Made by a program: the position numbers and the translations under genes. From the NCBI RefSeq assembly GCF_030505615.1, contig NZ_CP129992.1:2108001-2172000 (forward strand): a stretch of DNA of 64,000 nt, given 5' to 3'. This DNA is from Salinibaculum rarum. Its GTDB lineage: Archaea > Halobacteriota > Halobacteria > Halobacteriales > Haloarculaceae. A model generated the notes under the pieces. The model did no database searches. It had not been told where the DNA came from and was given only the letters and a program-made list of their open reading frames with translations. This document shows, piece by piece, positions 54,108-63,093 of this stretch (the stretch's first letter is position 1; every line of letters begins with the position of its first letter).

Positions 54108-56685
54108 CGGAAGCCTCCTCAAGAAGCAAATCGCGGTGGTTGACACGGCGATAATTCGGTTCGCCCCCGAGCCCCTCAACAGGGAACCGCTCCTCACCGC
54201 GCCGGTAACTGTTCAGCTCATCGAGGCGATCAGCGACGAACTGCTCGACCGCATCCAAGTCTTCTCTAAAAAATGTCTTCTGACGAACGCCATTGAGTGC
54301 GCGAATCGCTTGGTCACAGCCCTTCGCAGCATCAACGCTATCCGAGGTTTGCTCGTCAACTGCGGCTGTGAACGCCTCCGCGAAGTCAGAGTCCCGAAGC
54401 TCGCTCTTGTCAGTCGTCGCCGGGAACGACAACTGACTCATGATCTCTTGATACGCATTGAATCCTACCTCCTCGAACGTAGCGACACAGTCGTTGTAGC
54501 CATCAAGCAGTGTGTCGTAAGCCTCCCGTGACCCGACGTGCTCGTCGAACGTCCACGGGTAGTACTGTACTGTCGTCAGCGTCTCGTTGAGCGTCGCGTC
54601 ACCGGTAATGACGTCATCAAGCGTCTCAAGGAAGTGGAAGAACGTAAACTCAAGCGGCTCGTCAGGCCGCGTTGTCCGGAAATGACAGAGGTACAGCGCC
54701 GCTTGGAAGTTCGGCGTGTCATGCGGCGGGTCGATCGCTGCCTGCTTAACGACATCTCGCCGGGACTTCTTCCGCCCACTCTTGAAATCCAGCAAGTGGT
54801 TCGGCCCGTTAACCAAATCGATCTTTCCTTTCACGCCGAGCGAAGTGTCCTCGAACCACCGCTCCGTCAAGGGTGAATCGACGGGAGCGTCGAAATACTC
54901 CGCGAAGTAATTCTCACCCCACCCGGAGGCTGGCGTCAGAAACTCAGCAGAGTCCGGGCCCCGTGCATCCAGATACTCGACAATTGTTTCGAGACCAATC
55001 CGGTATGTCCGGCGACGCAGCGGGCGGTCAGTCGCTGCAAAGAGCGCGTCAGCTTCGTCAAGCATGACATCAACAACCTCAGCGATGGCGTCGGCATCAA
55101 TCAAGTCGGGATGGGTCACGTAGAACTCGGCGAAATCGTGGAACAGATTCCCCTCCGTGAAGTAATCTCTGTCCGGTCCATCGACGAGTCGGCTGAACAA
55201 GTAGTCTCGCGGAGAGTTGACGTAACTGTTGAGACTGGACTGGCTAATCGCCTCGACCGATTCTGGTTCAACGTCGGTCTTCTCGACGTCAAAACCGCTC
55301 CCGTCATTGTCGAATGTGCGGCGGTGCGTGACAGCCTCAAGATCACTGAAGCGGTCGTAGTCCTCATCGAGGAGTTCGCCAAAGTACAGACACGGAGTGA
55401 CTGGCTGACCGCCCCGTGTGTCCTGAACGAGATAGTACTGTTCAACCCCGCTTTGGAGAAGCAGTTGGAACTGGTTGAGGTACCGCTGGAATTGCGCCTC
55501 AGTCTCAACCCATGGCCGCTGTGGCGGTGCATGCGTCCAGTCCTCATCTAACCCGACGTGGAACACAACCGGGCGGTCAACGTAACCAGCCGACTTCGCA
55601 TCCGCAAGAAGCACACCCTCGTTCTCCCGGGACACCGGTACCTCGTACGTTTGGAAATAGTACGCCAACTCCGACACACGGTCTCGACTGACAACCGCAT
55701 CTGCCACCCCCAAGTTCGTGAGTTCCTCATGGAACGAGGTGAGAGACGTTCCAGTCTGTGCTTCGTATTCGCCGAGTGCTTCACCGAAGGATCGTGAATC
55801 CAGTGCTGTACAGAACTCACGAATCCAGTTGGTTTCTGAAATGTCGGTCTTGTACAGTCGCTTGTTGTCGTGATCGATGGGCACATCGATCCCCATCTGT
55901 GTCAAAACGGGTCTGACATCGCCGATAGTCGTTTCAGACCCACGGAACGCGGCTTGACAGAGGTTAAGGAAGCTCCGGTGGTGTTGGTCGTCAATAAATC
56001 CGGGGCCGCCATAGAAGGGAATATTGGCGGTCTCCAAGGCAGATTCAATCAGAGTGGAGTAGCGACTGCTCTCATCAAGTACGACGGCAACGTTACCGGC
56101 TGTCGTCGCAGAAAGCGTGTCGATAATCGCATCGACAATCTCCGCTGACGAGTTGAATATATTGAACGCCGGGTATTCGAACGGTTCAGTCGTGAATAAG
56201 TCGATACTGTCGAATTCAGCGGGGAGAATGGCGCGCTCTAGGTTAGTTAGCTGTCCCTCACCGACAACAGCGACGGAGTCTGCTTCGATCGCATGTTCTG
56301 TCAATGCTCGTGAGGTGGACTGTAACTCCGACATAATCTCGACAACGTCTCTGGTCGCATCATCGATATACGACTCGTACTCAAGAATCGACTCGATAGA
56401 ACCCTGATGCTCCCAACACTGCAGGACGTTACCGATTGCGTAACTAACAGACTTCCAGTCGTGGTCGGTTTGGTCAATCACTTCGAGGAACGCAGTCCGG
56501 TCTTCGGCTTGTTCGCGGCGACCGGCTGCAAGCCGACGGGGTGTCGTCGCAAACGTGCCGAACTGCGGAACGTCTACTCGCCGATTGATTGCACTTGCCA
56601 GCGGCGCATCCGGCGTGAGAACCACGTCATACTCCGAAACTTCGTCGTACAGTGTTTCAACAGGCTTTGCGCGCTGAATAGGCAC
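54100..56685 (-). CDS. addB: AddB-like nuclease subunit
   Basis: An 861-aa protein from GTG 56685. The N-terminal two-thirds look like a helicase-derived scaffold without a Walker A motif. The C-terminal nuclease domain has GKIDLVNGPNHLLDFKSGRKK (about 620-640) and the FQAALYLCHF helix, i.e. G-D-DFK-Q. There is no clustered Cys set of the kind that forms the iron-sulphur site in bacterial AddB. The 8-base overlap with addA and same order support a heterodimer. A TATA-like GCTTTAA (56711-56717, minus strand) lies about 28 bases before the start. Confidence 0.75.
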   Translation of the reverse strand: MPIQRAKPVETLYDEVSEYDVVLTPDAPLASAINRRVDVPQFGTFATTPRRLAAGRREQAEDRTAFLEVIDQTDHDWKSVSYAIGNVLQCWEHQGSIESILEYESYIDDATRDVVEIMSELQSTSRALTEHAIEADSVAVVGEGQLTNLERAILPAEFDSIDLFTTEPFEYPAFNIFNSSAEIVDAIIDTLSATTAGNVAVVLDESSRYSTLIESALETANIPFYGGPGFIDDQHHRSFLNLCQAAFRGSETTIGDVRPVLTQMGIDVPIDHDNKRLYKTDISETNWIREFCTALDSRSFGEALGEYEAQTGTSLTSFHEELTNLGVADAVVSRDRVSELAYYFQTYEVPVSRENEGVLLADAKSAGYVDRPVVFHVGLDEDWTHAPPQRPWVETEAQFQRYLNQFQLLLQSGVEQYYLVQDTRGGQPVTPCLYFGELLDEDYDRFSDLEAVTHRRTFDNDGSGFDVEKTDVEPESVEAISQSSLNSYVNSPRDYLFSRLVDGPDRDYFTEGNLFHDFAEFYVTHPDLIDADAIAEVVDVMLDEADALFAATDRPLRRRTYRIGLETIVEYLDARGPDSAEFLTPASGWGENYFAEYFDAPVDSPLTERWFEDTSLGVKGKIDLVNGPNHLLDFKSGRKKSRRDVVKQAAIDPPHDTPNFQAALYLCHFRTTRPDEPLEFTFFHFLETLDDVITGDATLNETLTTVQYYPWTFDEHVGSREAYDTLLDGYNDCVATFEEVGFNAYQEIMSQLSFPATTDKSELRDSDFAEAFTAAVDEQTSDSVDAAKGCDQAIRALNGVRQKTFFREDLDAVEQFVADRLDELNSYRRGEERFPVEGLGGEPNYRRVNHRDLLLEEASDD

Positions 56686-56710
56686 GAGTTACTAATCCGA
56701 CACGGACTGG

Positions 56711-56717
56711 TTAAAGC
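56711..56717 (-). promoter_or_regulatory. TATA-like element for addB-addA
   Basis: GCTTTAA on the minus strand is centred about 28 bases before the GTG at 56685, and just after the stop of the PIN-like gene, giving addBA its own promoter. Confidence 0.45.
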
Positions 56718-56742
56718 TTGGTATTAATCGAGCCGATGAATC

Positions 56743-57789
56743 CTACCGGTCTGCGTAGCTGGTCACGATTTGGTGATCCCGCTCAACGCGTGGCGCAAGC
56801 TTCGGGCTTCGAATATCGAGCGCGAGCGTGTCTGACTTCCAATGGGACCCGTCTTTCCCGTTCCAGACTCCGTACAGCGTCACCTTCGGCAATACGATGA
56901 CACCAAACACAACGGCAAGTACATACAGCAAATCACAAACTGTCTCCCATGCGACCGTTGTCTCTGCCGGGACATTCGGTGGAAACGCGACTTTCTGTGC
57001 TTTGATTCCACTATCGATCGCCTGCTCGACGAAGCCGGTGTCGTTACTGAACAAGAGAACCTCCTTGCGATGGTCATCCATATACTCGTTATACCCGTGG
57101 ATGATGTCTGCGTCTCCAGTCTCACTGTAGGCGAAATCGGTCTGTCGGTGAGACATCAATTCACGGAACTCGTAGAGCCCGAGGAAGCCACTTCGGTTCT
57201 TTCCAGCTGGCTGGTTGTCTAACCGCTCGAACTCGTCGCCAAATGCTTGTGTTAATTCTCTCGTGTCGTAGTGTTTGTAATGCCAGTCCAACTCCGATTT
57301 GACGCCGGAAGAGAGAACGAATCCAGTGACAGGTGGGCGGTTCTTATCTCGGCCTCGCCGGGTTCCGTCTGAACTGAGTCCTAACACAGTGGGCATCCGG
57401 TAGCCAAACAGGTTCGTGTCTAGCCCCGCCATGACAGGGTCATGGCCAGCTTCTAGGTCCGGGAACCCGTGATATCGGAGGAACTGCTCGATGTCGTCTC
57501 TGTTCGCAACGTCGAAGAGTCCACCAGCAATAAGCGTCCGAACATAGGTTTGGGGGTTCGGGAGATCTTCGTGTACTGTGTCGCTGTAGGTTTGCTTAAC
57601 CTCGTCGCGTTTGTCTCCGTAGTCGTACCGATCAGTCGTTACAGTCACCGCTGCAGTCGTAGTATCGTCAAGAGTGATCTCCAAGAGTTCACCAATCTCC
57701 GCTGATGGGTGGCTCACTGAGATACGTGTCTCGCCAAGATCGTACAGGCCGTTCAACAGCGGCATCAGATGCTGTCGTGCAAGCAGCAT
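56743..57789 (-). CDS. PIN-like nuclease coupled to a CARF-like sensor
   Basis: A 348-aa protein. The N-terminal 115 residues are an unassigned alpha/beta domain. A PIN-like domain follows: GLDTNLFGYRMP (D124), then E166 in GVKSELDWH, D226/D228 in TGDADIIHG, and LLFSNDTGFVE (N249, D250). These acidic residues fit the metal site of PIN RNases. A hydrophobic stretch (LLYVLAVVFGVIVLP, about 287-301) then leads to a C-terminal YGVWNGKDG segment. It starts on the stop of the CARF-like gene (TAATG). This suggests a ligand-controlled RNase split over two polypeptides. Confidence 0.65.
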   Translation of the reverse strand: MLLARQHLMPLLNGLYDLGETRISVSHPSAEIGELLEITLDDTTTAAVTVTTDRYDYGDKRDEVKQTYSDTVHEDLPNPQTYVRTLIAGGLFDVANRDDIEQFLRYHGFPDLEAGHDPVMAGLDTNLFGYRMPTVLGLSSDGTRRGRDKNRPPVTGFVLSSGVKSELDWHYKHYDTRELTQAFGDEFERLDNQPAGKNRSGFLGLYEFRELMSHRQTDFAYSETGDADIIHGYNEYMDDHRKEVLLFSNDTGFVEQAIDSGIKAQKVAFPPNVPAETTVAWETVCDLLYVLAVVFGVIVLPKVTLYGVWNGKDGSHWKSDTLALDIRSPKLAPRVERDHQIVTSYADR

Positions 57790-58289
57790 TAGAAAACCTC
57801 CGTGAAGTCAACGAGATCAACACCAGGCCGCGGTAAGTCGGGGTAGACACGGTCGTAGTAGTCACTCGAATGGAGGTACAGGTAGTAGACATGGTCCGCA
57901 CCGAACCGAATACCCGCTTGGAATGCGAGTGCCGACATGAATTTCCTTCCGGGCGTCACGTCGATTGCAACCGGCGTATCACTCTGTGTCGCTTCTTGGA
58001 TTGACTCACGGTGGTAGGCGACGATATCCTCAAAGTCCCGTTCTGAGTCAATTGTGTGGAACTCGACGGTTGGTTCCTCTCCGCTGTGGGCTTCGACGAT
58101 GTGTTTGAGGAGATCTGCGGCCTGCTTACTATCCTCACGAACGGCGGGATTGTCCAGAATGCGAATGTCACTCGGAATGTACCCGGCTTCGGTACAGGCG
58201 GCAGTCAGCGGATTGATGACTGCTTCGAGTGTCGGGCTGGCAGTCGTCACCCAATGCCGTTTGGTACCGTCAAAACTTGTGTCTGCCAT
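57789..58289 (-). CDS. CARF-like ligand-sensing protein
   Basis: A 166-aa Rossmann-like protein. The segment VAIDVTPGRKFMSALAFQAG (about 107-126) matches the characteristic strand-loop-helix of CARF domains (compare DxTxGxKxM), followed by DHVYYLYL and the C-terminal PGVDLVDF strand. In CRISPR type III systems CARF domains bind cyclic oligoadenylates and switch on an attached nuclease. Here the effector is the separate PIN-like protein encoded next, with a 1-base overlap of stop and start. GAGGAG-like sequence lies before the ATG. No Cas10 is present in the window, so the ligand and its source are unknown. Confidence 0.7.
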   Translation of the reverse strand: MADTSFDGTKRHWVTTASPTLEAVINPLTAACTEAGYIPSDIRILDNPAVREDSKQAADLLKHIVEAHSGEEPTVEFHTIDSERDFEDIVAYHRESIQEATQSDTPVAIDVTPGRKFMSALAFQAGIRFGADHVYYLYLHSSDYYDRVYPDLPRPGVDLVDFTEVF

Positions 58290-58460
58290 GGGTTAGGACT
58301 CTCCTCTCGTGGCCATTCTGTTCATCTCGCTATCATCTGCAACTGCTCGTGATAAAGTTCTTGTCACAATTCAAGTTTCAACACGGCCACTCTGTGTTCT
58401 GGCACCGGACTCTCCTGTCGGTGGACCCGCTTGCGCACCACTGTTATCAGCCATCCAACC

Positions 58461-59612
58461 TCAGTGTTCACTTTGGTCTCGGACAATCTCGTAGGCGCTG
58501 GCGTCGGCGATATCCCACTGCAGGCGATCGAACGATTCCTCATTGGCTTCATGATACGAAAGCGCGTACAGCCGGTCGCACGCGTCAAATACCTCAGTCG
58601 TGATCCGGTACTCGTGCTCGACCGTTGCTTTTGTCTCGCCATCGGTCTCCGACCGAAGCAGCGCGGACCGGACGGCGACCCCATTGAGTTGTGTCGGTTC
58701 GAAAGAACCGTCTGCTGCTTCGCTCGGGTCGCCAAAGTCCGTGGGCTGGATGAGATGCCAACCGTCCGTATCAGCATAGAGGATTTGCGTGCGCAGTCCC
58801 TCACTTCGCTGTGACTGGACGTGCAGGTTGACTGGATCTTCCGACCAGACACGGCGACTGACCGTGTGACTGAACACAAGTGGTTCATCGCCAATTGTCC
58901 GTCTCTCGATCGGGAACCGCTTGAGAACCGGGTCGAATTTTTCCGGGCCGGCCCGCGCCTGTGTAATGAGGAGCTGTCCGTCGTAGCGGGTGATGCCGAA
59001 CTGCCATGGTTTCCCGTCTGAGCCGCGATACGTAGCGACCTCGATCGGTTCGCCGACGGCTGGCCCATCGGCAGCTGACGCGTTCGGTCTGACCGGGCGA
59101 TACAGTTCTCCCTCAACGATGACGCCGAGCGGATGGAAACTCACATCCAGATCCTCGTGCTCCTGCCGGGAGGCGAGTTCGTGGCTGCGAATCGCCTCGC
59201 CGTCTGCACTGCAAAAGACAGCGTCGGTCTGCCCGGGGCCGTGCGTGGCCGCACCGACAACCAGGGGCACCTTCGATACCTCGAACCGGTAGGCATGGTT
59301 CTCCCCTGCGATAGGACCTCTCTCCGTGCGTTCGGGCGCGTCCACAGGATCGATTAGCAAGTCAGCATCACGCACCCTGGCCGCGGACTCGAAGATAGCG
59401 TCCGGATCGATATCGTCCGCAATCTCTACCATGGCAATCCCGTGAATCGTCTCCGCACGCAGTGAGAGCCCTGTCGAGACAACCTCCACGTCAACTGCTG
59501 CCGCCGTAGCTTCGGTTTTGACTTGCTGCTCGGTCTGATACTGGATGTTCCCGCCACTGCCGTCGAATTCGTAGCTGAGTTCGTACATTGATGACTGCTT
59601 TCGCTCGTTCAT
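58461..59612 (-). CDS. Unrecognised protein of the VWA/ADP-ribose operon, 383 aa
   Basis: Starts at ATG 59612, 7 bases after the phosphoesterase stop; ATG 59588 (MYELSYEFDG) is an alternative. An in-frame extension upstream is a shadow of the phosphoesterase. The product is a largely beta-strand protein with three or four similar segments of about 100 residues, no cysteines clusters, no membrane segment and no nuclease or NTP motif. I do not recognise it. As last gene of the operon it may act as a scaffold or substrate for the enzymes encoded upstream. Confidence 0.6.
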   Translation of the reverse strand: MNERKQSSMYELSYEFDGSGGNIQYQTEQQVKTEATAAAVDVEVVSTGLSLRAETIHGIAMVEIADDIDPDAIFESAARVRDADLLIDPVDAPERTERGPIAGENHAYRFEVSKVPLVVGAATHGPGQTDAVFCSADGEAIRSHELASRQEHEDLDVSFHPLGVIVEGELYRPVRPNASAADGPAVGEPIEVATYRGSDGKPWQFGITRYDGQLLITQARAGPEKFDPVLKRFPIERRTIGDEPLVFSHTVSRRVWSEDPVNLHVQSQRSEGLRTQILYADTDGWHLIQPTDFGDPSEAADGSFEPTQLNGVAVRSALLRSETDGETKATVEHEYRITTEVFDACDRLYALSYHEANEESFDRLQWDIADASAYEIVRDQSEH

Positions 59613-59619
59613 GGCCGAG

Positions 59620-60276
59620 CTACTGTCCTTTCGCCAATCTGTTGGCGTTGTAGCTGTCAATGCTCGTATCCCCGATGCGTCGCTGGACCGCTCCGATGTC
59701 GTACGAGACTCGGTGCAGTTCGACCGACAGAGTGTCGAGATTAACGACCGCATAGGCGGCTTTAGGGTTGTTGTCCCGTGGCTGGCCAACACTGCCCGGA
59801 TTGACGACGATACCTGCGTCGAATACCTCAGCATGCTGGATGTGCGTATGTCCAAGCACCAGCACGTCCTCGTCGCCTAAGAGGATCGGATCGAACGCCG
59901 CAGGTATCGTGTATCTGTTCTTCTCTTCAGGGTGGTCGTGGACGACTTTCAACTGGCGGTCGAACAGCAACCGTTCACGCGGCAACCCCGCCAGCCACGC
60001 CTGTTTCTCTTCAGAGAGGGTGAGACTGGCGTACTGGTCACCGGACTCGTAGGGCTGTCCGTTCACCACGGCCCGGTCATGATTGCCTTCGACAGTCGGA
60101 ATCTCCCGCGTGCGGATACTATCGATACACTGTGCCGGAGAGGGTCCGTACCCAACGACGTCGCCGGCACAGACCACTGCGTCCACGTCACCGAGATCGT
60201 CGAGAACTGCCTCCAGTGCGACAGCGTTACTGTGGATGTCCGAAAGTAGACCGATACGAGTTGGGTGGTCGCTCAT
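59620..60276 (-). CDS. Calcineurin-type metallophosphoesterase (YfcE/PF12850-like)
   Basis: A 218-aa single-domain enzyme with all metal motifs: LSDIHSN (D13, H15), GDVVGYG (about 38-44), GNHDR (64-68), a His in KVVHDHPEEK, and LGHTHIQH (about 140). Length and motif spacing match YfcE/MJ0936-like cytoplasmic phosphodiesterases, which act on small phosphodiesters or nucleotides. It overlaps the ADP-ribosylglycohydrolase gene by 4 bases (ATGA at 60273-60276). Together the two could remove ADP-ribose from a target and then process the product, but the substrate is not known. Confidence 0.88.
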   Translation of the reverse strand: MSDHPTRIGLLSDIHSNAVALEAVLDDLGDVDAVVCAGDVVGYGPSPAQCIDSIRTREIPTVEGNHDRAVVNGQPYESGDQYASLTLSEEKQAWLAGLPRERLLFDRQLKVVHDHPEEKNRYTIPAAFDPILLGDEDVLVLGHTHIQHAEVFDAGIVVNPGSVGQPRDNNPKAAYAVVNLDTLSVELHRVSYDIGAVQRRIGDTSIDSYNANRLAKGQ

Positions 60277-61211
60277 CGTCTCTCACCACCAGGACCTCGT
60301 AACTCGATTATGTTTCGTGCAAGATTCCGAAGGTCAGCCGTCTCGTCGATTTCCTTCAGCCAAGCATCGGGAAGCGCGTCAGCGCCGAAGCGAGCGCCGG
60401 CGACGGCACCCGTAATCGCACCGACAGTATCGGCGTCCCCGCCAGCATTGACCGCCCGCACGATAGCGTCTTTCGCACTCTCGGCATCGAGTGCGTAGTA
60501 GAGCCCCGCTTGGAGCGCATCAACGACGTAGCCGCCGTTGTTGATTTCAGTTGCCGAACCCCCATCCGGCAGGTTCTCGACAGCGGTGACGATCTCTGGT
60601 GCATCTGATTGCTCGGGATACGATGTATCGAGCGCTCGTTGCAGCGGCGCCTCTTCAGCGCGAAGAAGGGCTGCGATGGTGAGGTTCAACAGTGCACACC
60701 CTCGCTTGCACCGCGGATCAGCGTGGGTGATCGCCGAAGACTGTTCACTGACCTGCCCGAGATGGTGCGGGTCGTCGGCGAACGCCAGCGCGTATGGCGC
60801 ACACCGCATCACGCTGCCGTTGCCAGCGTTCCTGCCTTCTCGTCTCGACTCCCATACTGCCTGCCCGGCCTGAGTCCACGGCTCGCCTCGCTGGAGGCGA
60901 ACGAGAGAGTCTCGGGTCATCAACCCGATATCGAACGGCCCGGTCTCGTACCAGCCCACGAACCTATCGGCGACATCTTCGCCGTCGAACCCACCACAGG
61001 TGACCAGACTTCGTGCGATTCGAAGCGCGAGTTCAGTGTCGTCCGTAATTGTTCCCGCTGATTTCCTGTGGCTACCATCCCCGAGCATCGTCTCGACAGT
61101 GCCGTGTTGTGTTTCGATCGTCGCGGCGGACTTGAACTCGACCGGCCGGCCGAGGGCGTCACCACACGCCAGTCCAAGCAGACAGCCCTCCGCGTTCGTT
61201 GTTGATATCAT
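60273..61211 (-). CDS. ADP-ribosylglycohydrolase (ARH/DraG family)
   Basis: A 312-aa enzyme from ATG 61211. An in-frame extension to 61469 lies in the spacer and in the HAD-HEAT gene and is rejected. The two metal-binding motifs are intact: ITDDTELALRIA (TDDT, about 56-59) and NAGGDADTVGAITGAVAGA (about 255-273). GCLLGLACGDALGRPVE at the N-terminus is typical. The enzyme removes ADP-ribose from protein or nucleic acid, or cleaves related compounds. Its place between a VWA/HAD-HEAT pair and a phosphoesterase points to a regulated ADP-ribose cycle, although no ADP-ribosyltransferase is visible in the window. Confidence 0.9.
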   Translation of the reverse strand: MISTTNAEGCLLGLACGDALGRPVEFKSAATIETQHGTVETMLGDGSHRKSAGTITDDTELALRIARSLVTCGGFDGEDVADRFVGWYETGPFDIGLMTRDSLVRLQRGEPWTQAGQAVWESRREGRNAGNGSVMRCAPYALAFADDPHHLGQVSEQSSAITHADPRCKRGCALLNLTIAALLRAEEAPLQRALDTSYPEQSDAPEIVTAVENLPDGGSATEINNGGYVVDALQAGLYYALDAESAKDAIVRAVNAGGDADTVGAITGAVAGARFGADALPDAWLKEIDETADLRNLARNIIELRGPGGERR

Positions 61212-61293
61212 TGGCTTCGCTCCTGTGACTGCGTTTGAGAGTCTGTACTCGCTAACCACGCTACTGCCACCGGTTTTCGTCCGGAATCTGCCC

Positions 61294-63093
61294 TCATACT
61301 GTATCAATCTCCGAAAGGGCCCACGCGACGCTGTTTCGAACGGTCTCGTTCGGTTCGTCCTGGAGTCGTTCTTCCAGCTCTGATTGTGCCTCTGAAGCCT
61401 GAATGTACCCGAGTGCCCAACAGGCGTTGTCCCGGACGCGGTGGTCATCGTCCGAGAGCAGTTCGACAAATGTTGGCGTCAAGTGAGCGACCGACTCGGG
61501 AAAGTCATCGGCTACACGAGCAAGCGTCCCGGTCGCGTTGATACGCGTCCGTGTGTCTTCGACCGTAAGCAACGCCGCAATGTCCTCAACGGACGGTTCG
61601 ACGATGTCTGTATGCAGATCCGCCATATCGTAGGCCAGTGCGACGGCATTGTTCCGGAGCTTGTAGTTGTCCGCATCGAACAACTCAACCACATCCTCGA
61701 AGACATCGACCCCGAGGGTTGGAGCCGCTTTGACCGTCCGACCCAATGCTGCAGTCGCACTCAGTCGAACCCTATCTGAGAGTGACCCATCGGTGATGAT
61801 ATCGGCGAGTTGATCCGCAGCCGGTTCGACCGCGTCAGGAAACTCGACGGCGACCTGTTCCAAGGCCTCGACAGCGTGTCGCTGTCTTTCAGTGTCTTCC
61901 CCGAGGCATGCCACGAGTCCGGGCACTGCATCCACGACGTCACCAGAGTACTCGCGGGCAATTGCTGCGACACAGCCGGCTGCCTCGCGCCGGACTGGAC
62001 CACGATCCGAGTCGAGATGCGGAATTATGTCGTCGGTTGCTGGCGCGACGTCTGCGGGACTGTCCTGAGCGATAGCACGGAGTGTCGCCAGAGCGTCGTG
62101 AGGGACAGCCAGGTTCCGGCCCTGGAGTAGTGAGCGCAGGATCGGAATCGCCGGCGTACACTCCTCGGGCTTGACAGCAGCGACGGCTGCCAGGGCCCGA
62201 ATGGCGTCGCGCTGCTGGCGCGTTGTCGTGTCCTCACGGTCCAGAAGCGCCAAGATTGGGGAGACCCGGACCCGATGCGGGGCGGCATCTGCGAAGCGTC
62301 GGAGTGCGGCAGCTTCTTCGGTCGGCGTCTCAGCATGTGCCGTGACCTCTTCGGGCGGAAGGTTGACGACGTGAAGCATTTCGATCGCATCAACAGAAAT
62401 AGTCCACGGCTCGCCGTCGGGCGTGAGCGGCGAGCAACGGACGGTCGGTTCCTCGATTGACTCTACGGATGGGTCTACGATTACGGTGATGTCCCAACAC
62501 AGTCGCGTCACCTCCGCATCCTCCACTGTGTAGGTAATCTCGAAGCCCGGGGTGTCGCCGTGATCGTCGAGGAACGACGAGAGATGAGACGCATCCACAG
62601 GAATGATTCCAGCAGATTTCGCCAACCCTCCGTCAGTGACAAGCTCATCGCCGCCATCCGAATCGGTCGTCCACGGGAGCGCTGGATCGATGCTCCCTGA
62701 TTCGACTGCCGGCACGAAGTCCCACGCGTGGAAGTGCTCCCACGCCTCGACATCGCTCAGGTCAAGATCGTCAACGACTATGTAACGGTCAGCCTCCGGG
62801 TGCAGGTCTTCGATGAGCGCCAGTCGCTCACGACGCAGCGGGAACTGCTCGTAGTAGCCGTCCGGCTGTTTCGCACCGAGCCAGTCGTCCCAATCATCGG
62901 AGTGGCGACCGACGATATCGACGACGCCTGGAATCGACGCTTCATCGGCGAGATCCTGATTTCCGATGGCGAACACCGCATGGTCGGTCTCGTGGGCGAG
63001 ATAGCGGACCCACTCCAGCGGCACTGCCTCATGCCGTGGATGAGGGTTCACGTCAATCGTCCAGTCACGGTCGAACGCGAAGACCAGCGTCAC
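61294..63093 (-). CDS. HAD-like phosphatase domain fused to HEAT repeats
   Basis: A 599-aa protein. I chose GTG 63093, which overlaps the VWA stop as GTGA; an ATG at 63132 would overlap by 43 bases. The N-terminal HAD-like domain has FAFDRDWTIDVNP (DxDxT, motif I) and RYIVVDDLDLSDV (DD, motif IV), so the nucleophile and a metal site are present. From about residue 265 to the end are HEAT repeats (for example LLSDDDHRVRDNACWALGYI), which usually form a curved binding scaffold. The fusion suggests a phosphatase recruited to a protein partner, possibly the VWA protein with which it is co-translated. Confidence 0.75.
   Translation of the reverse strand: MTLVFAFDRDWTIDVNPHPRHEAVPLEWVRYLAHETDHAVFAIGNQDLADEASIPGVVDIVGRHSDDWDDWLGAKQPDGYYEQFPLRRERLALIEDLHPEADRYIVVDDLDLSDVEAWEHFHAWDFVPAVESGSIDPALPWTTDSDGGDELVTDGGLAKSAGIIPVDASHLSSFLDDHGDTPGFEITYTVEDAEVTRLCWDITVIVDPSVESIEEPTVRCSPLTPDGEPWTISVDAIEMLHVVNLPPEEVTAHAETPTEEAAALRRFADAAPHRVRVSPILALLDREDTTTRQQRDAIRALAAVAAVKPEECTPAIPILRSLLQGRNLAVPHDALATLRAIAQDSPADVAPATDDIIPHLDSDRGPVRREAAGCVAAIAREYSGDVVDAVPGLVACLGEDTERQRHAVEALEQVAVEFPDAVEPAADQLADIITDGSLSDRVRLSATAALGRTVKAAPTLGVDVFEDVVELFDADNYKLRNNAVALAYDMADLHTDIVEPSVEDIAALLTVEDTRTRINATGTLARVADDFPESVAHLTPTFVELLSDDDHRVRDNACWALGYIQASEAQSELEERLQDEPNETVRNSVAWALSEIDTV

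Noticed and set aside
56743..58289. Type III CRISPR locus
   Set aside because: Only CARF-like and PIN-like genes are present; no cas10, csm or cmr genes are nearby.
58364..59116. 250-aa minus-strand open frame inside the 383-aa gene
   Set aside because: It is Ser/Arg-rich and overlaps the better frame on the same strand.
59613..59855. N-terminal extension of the 383-aa protein to 59855
   Set aside because: The extra 81 residues are Ser/Arg-rich and overlap the phosphoesterase gene in another frame; the start at 59612 follows that gene's stop by 7 bases.
61212..61469. N-terminal extension of the ADP-ribosylglycohydrolase
   Set aside because: It reads through the spacer and the end of the HAD-HEAT gene and has no family resemblance; the family N-terminus begins at ATG 61211.
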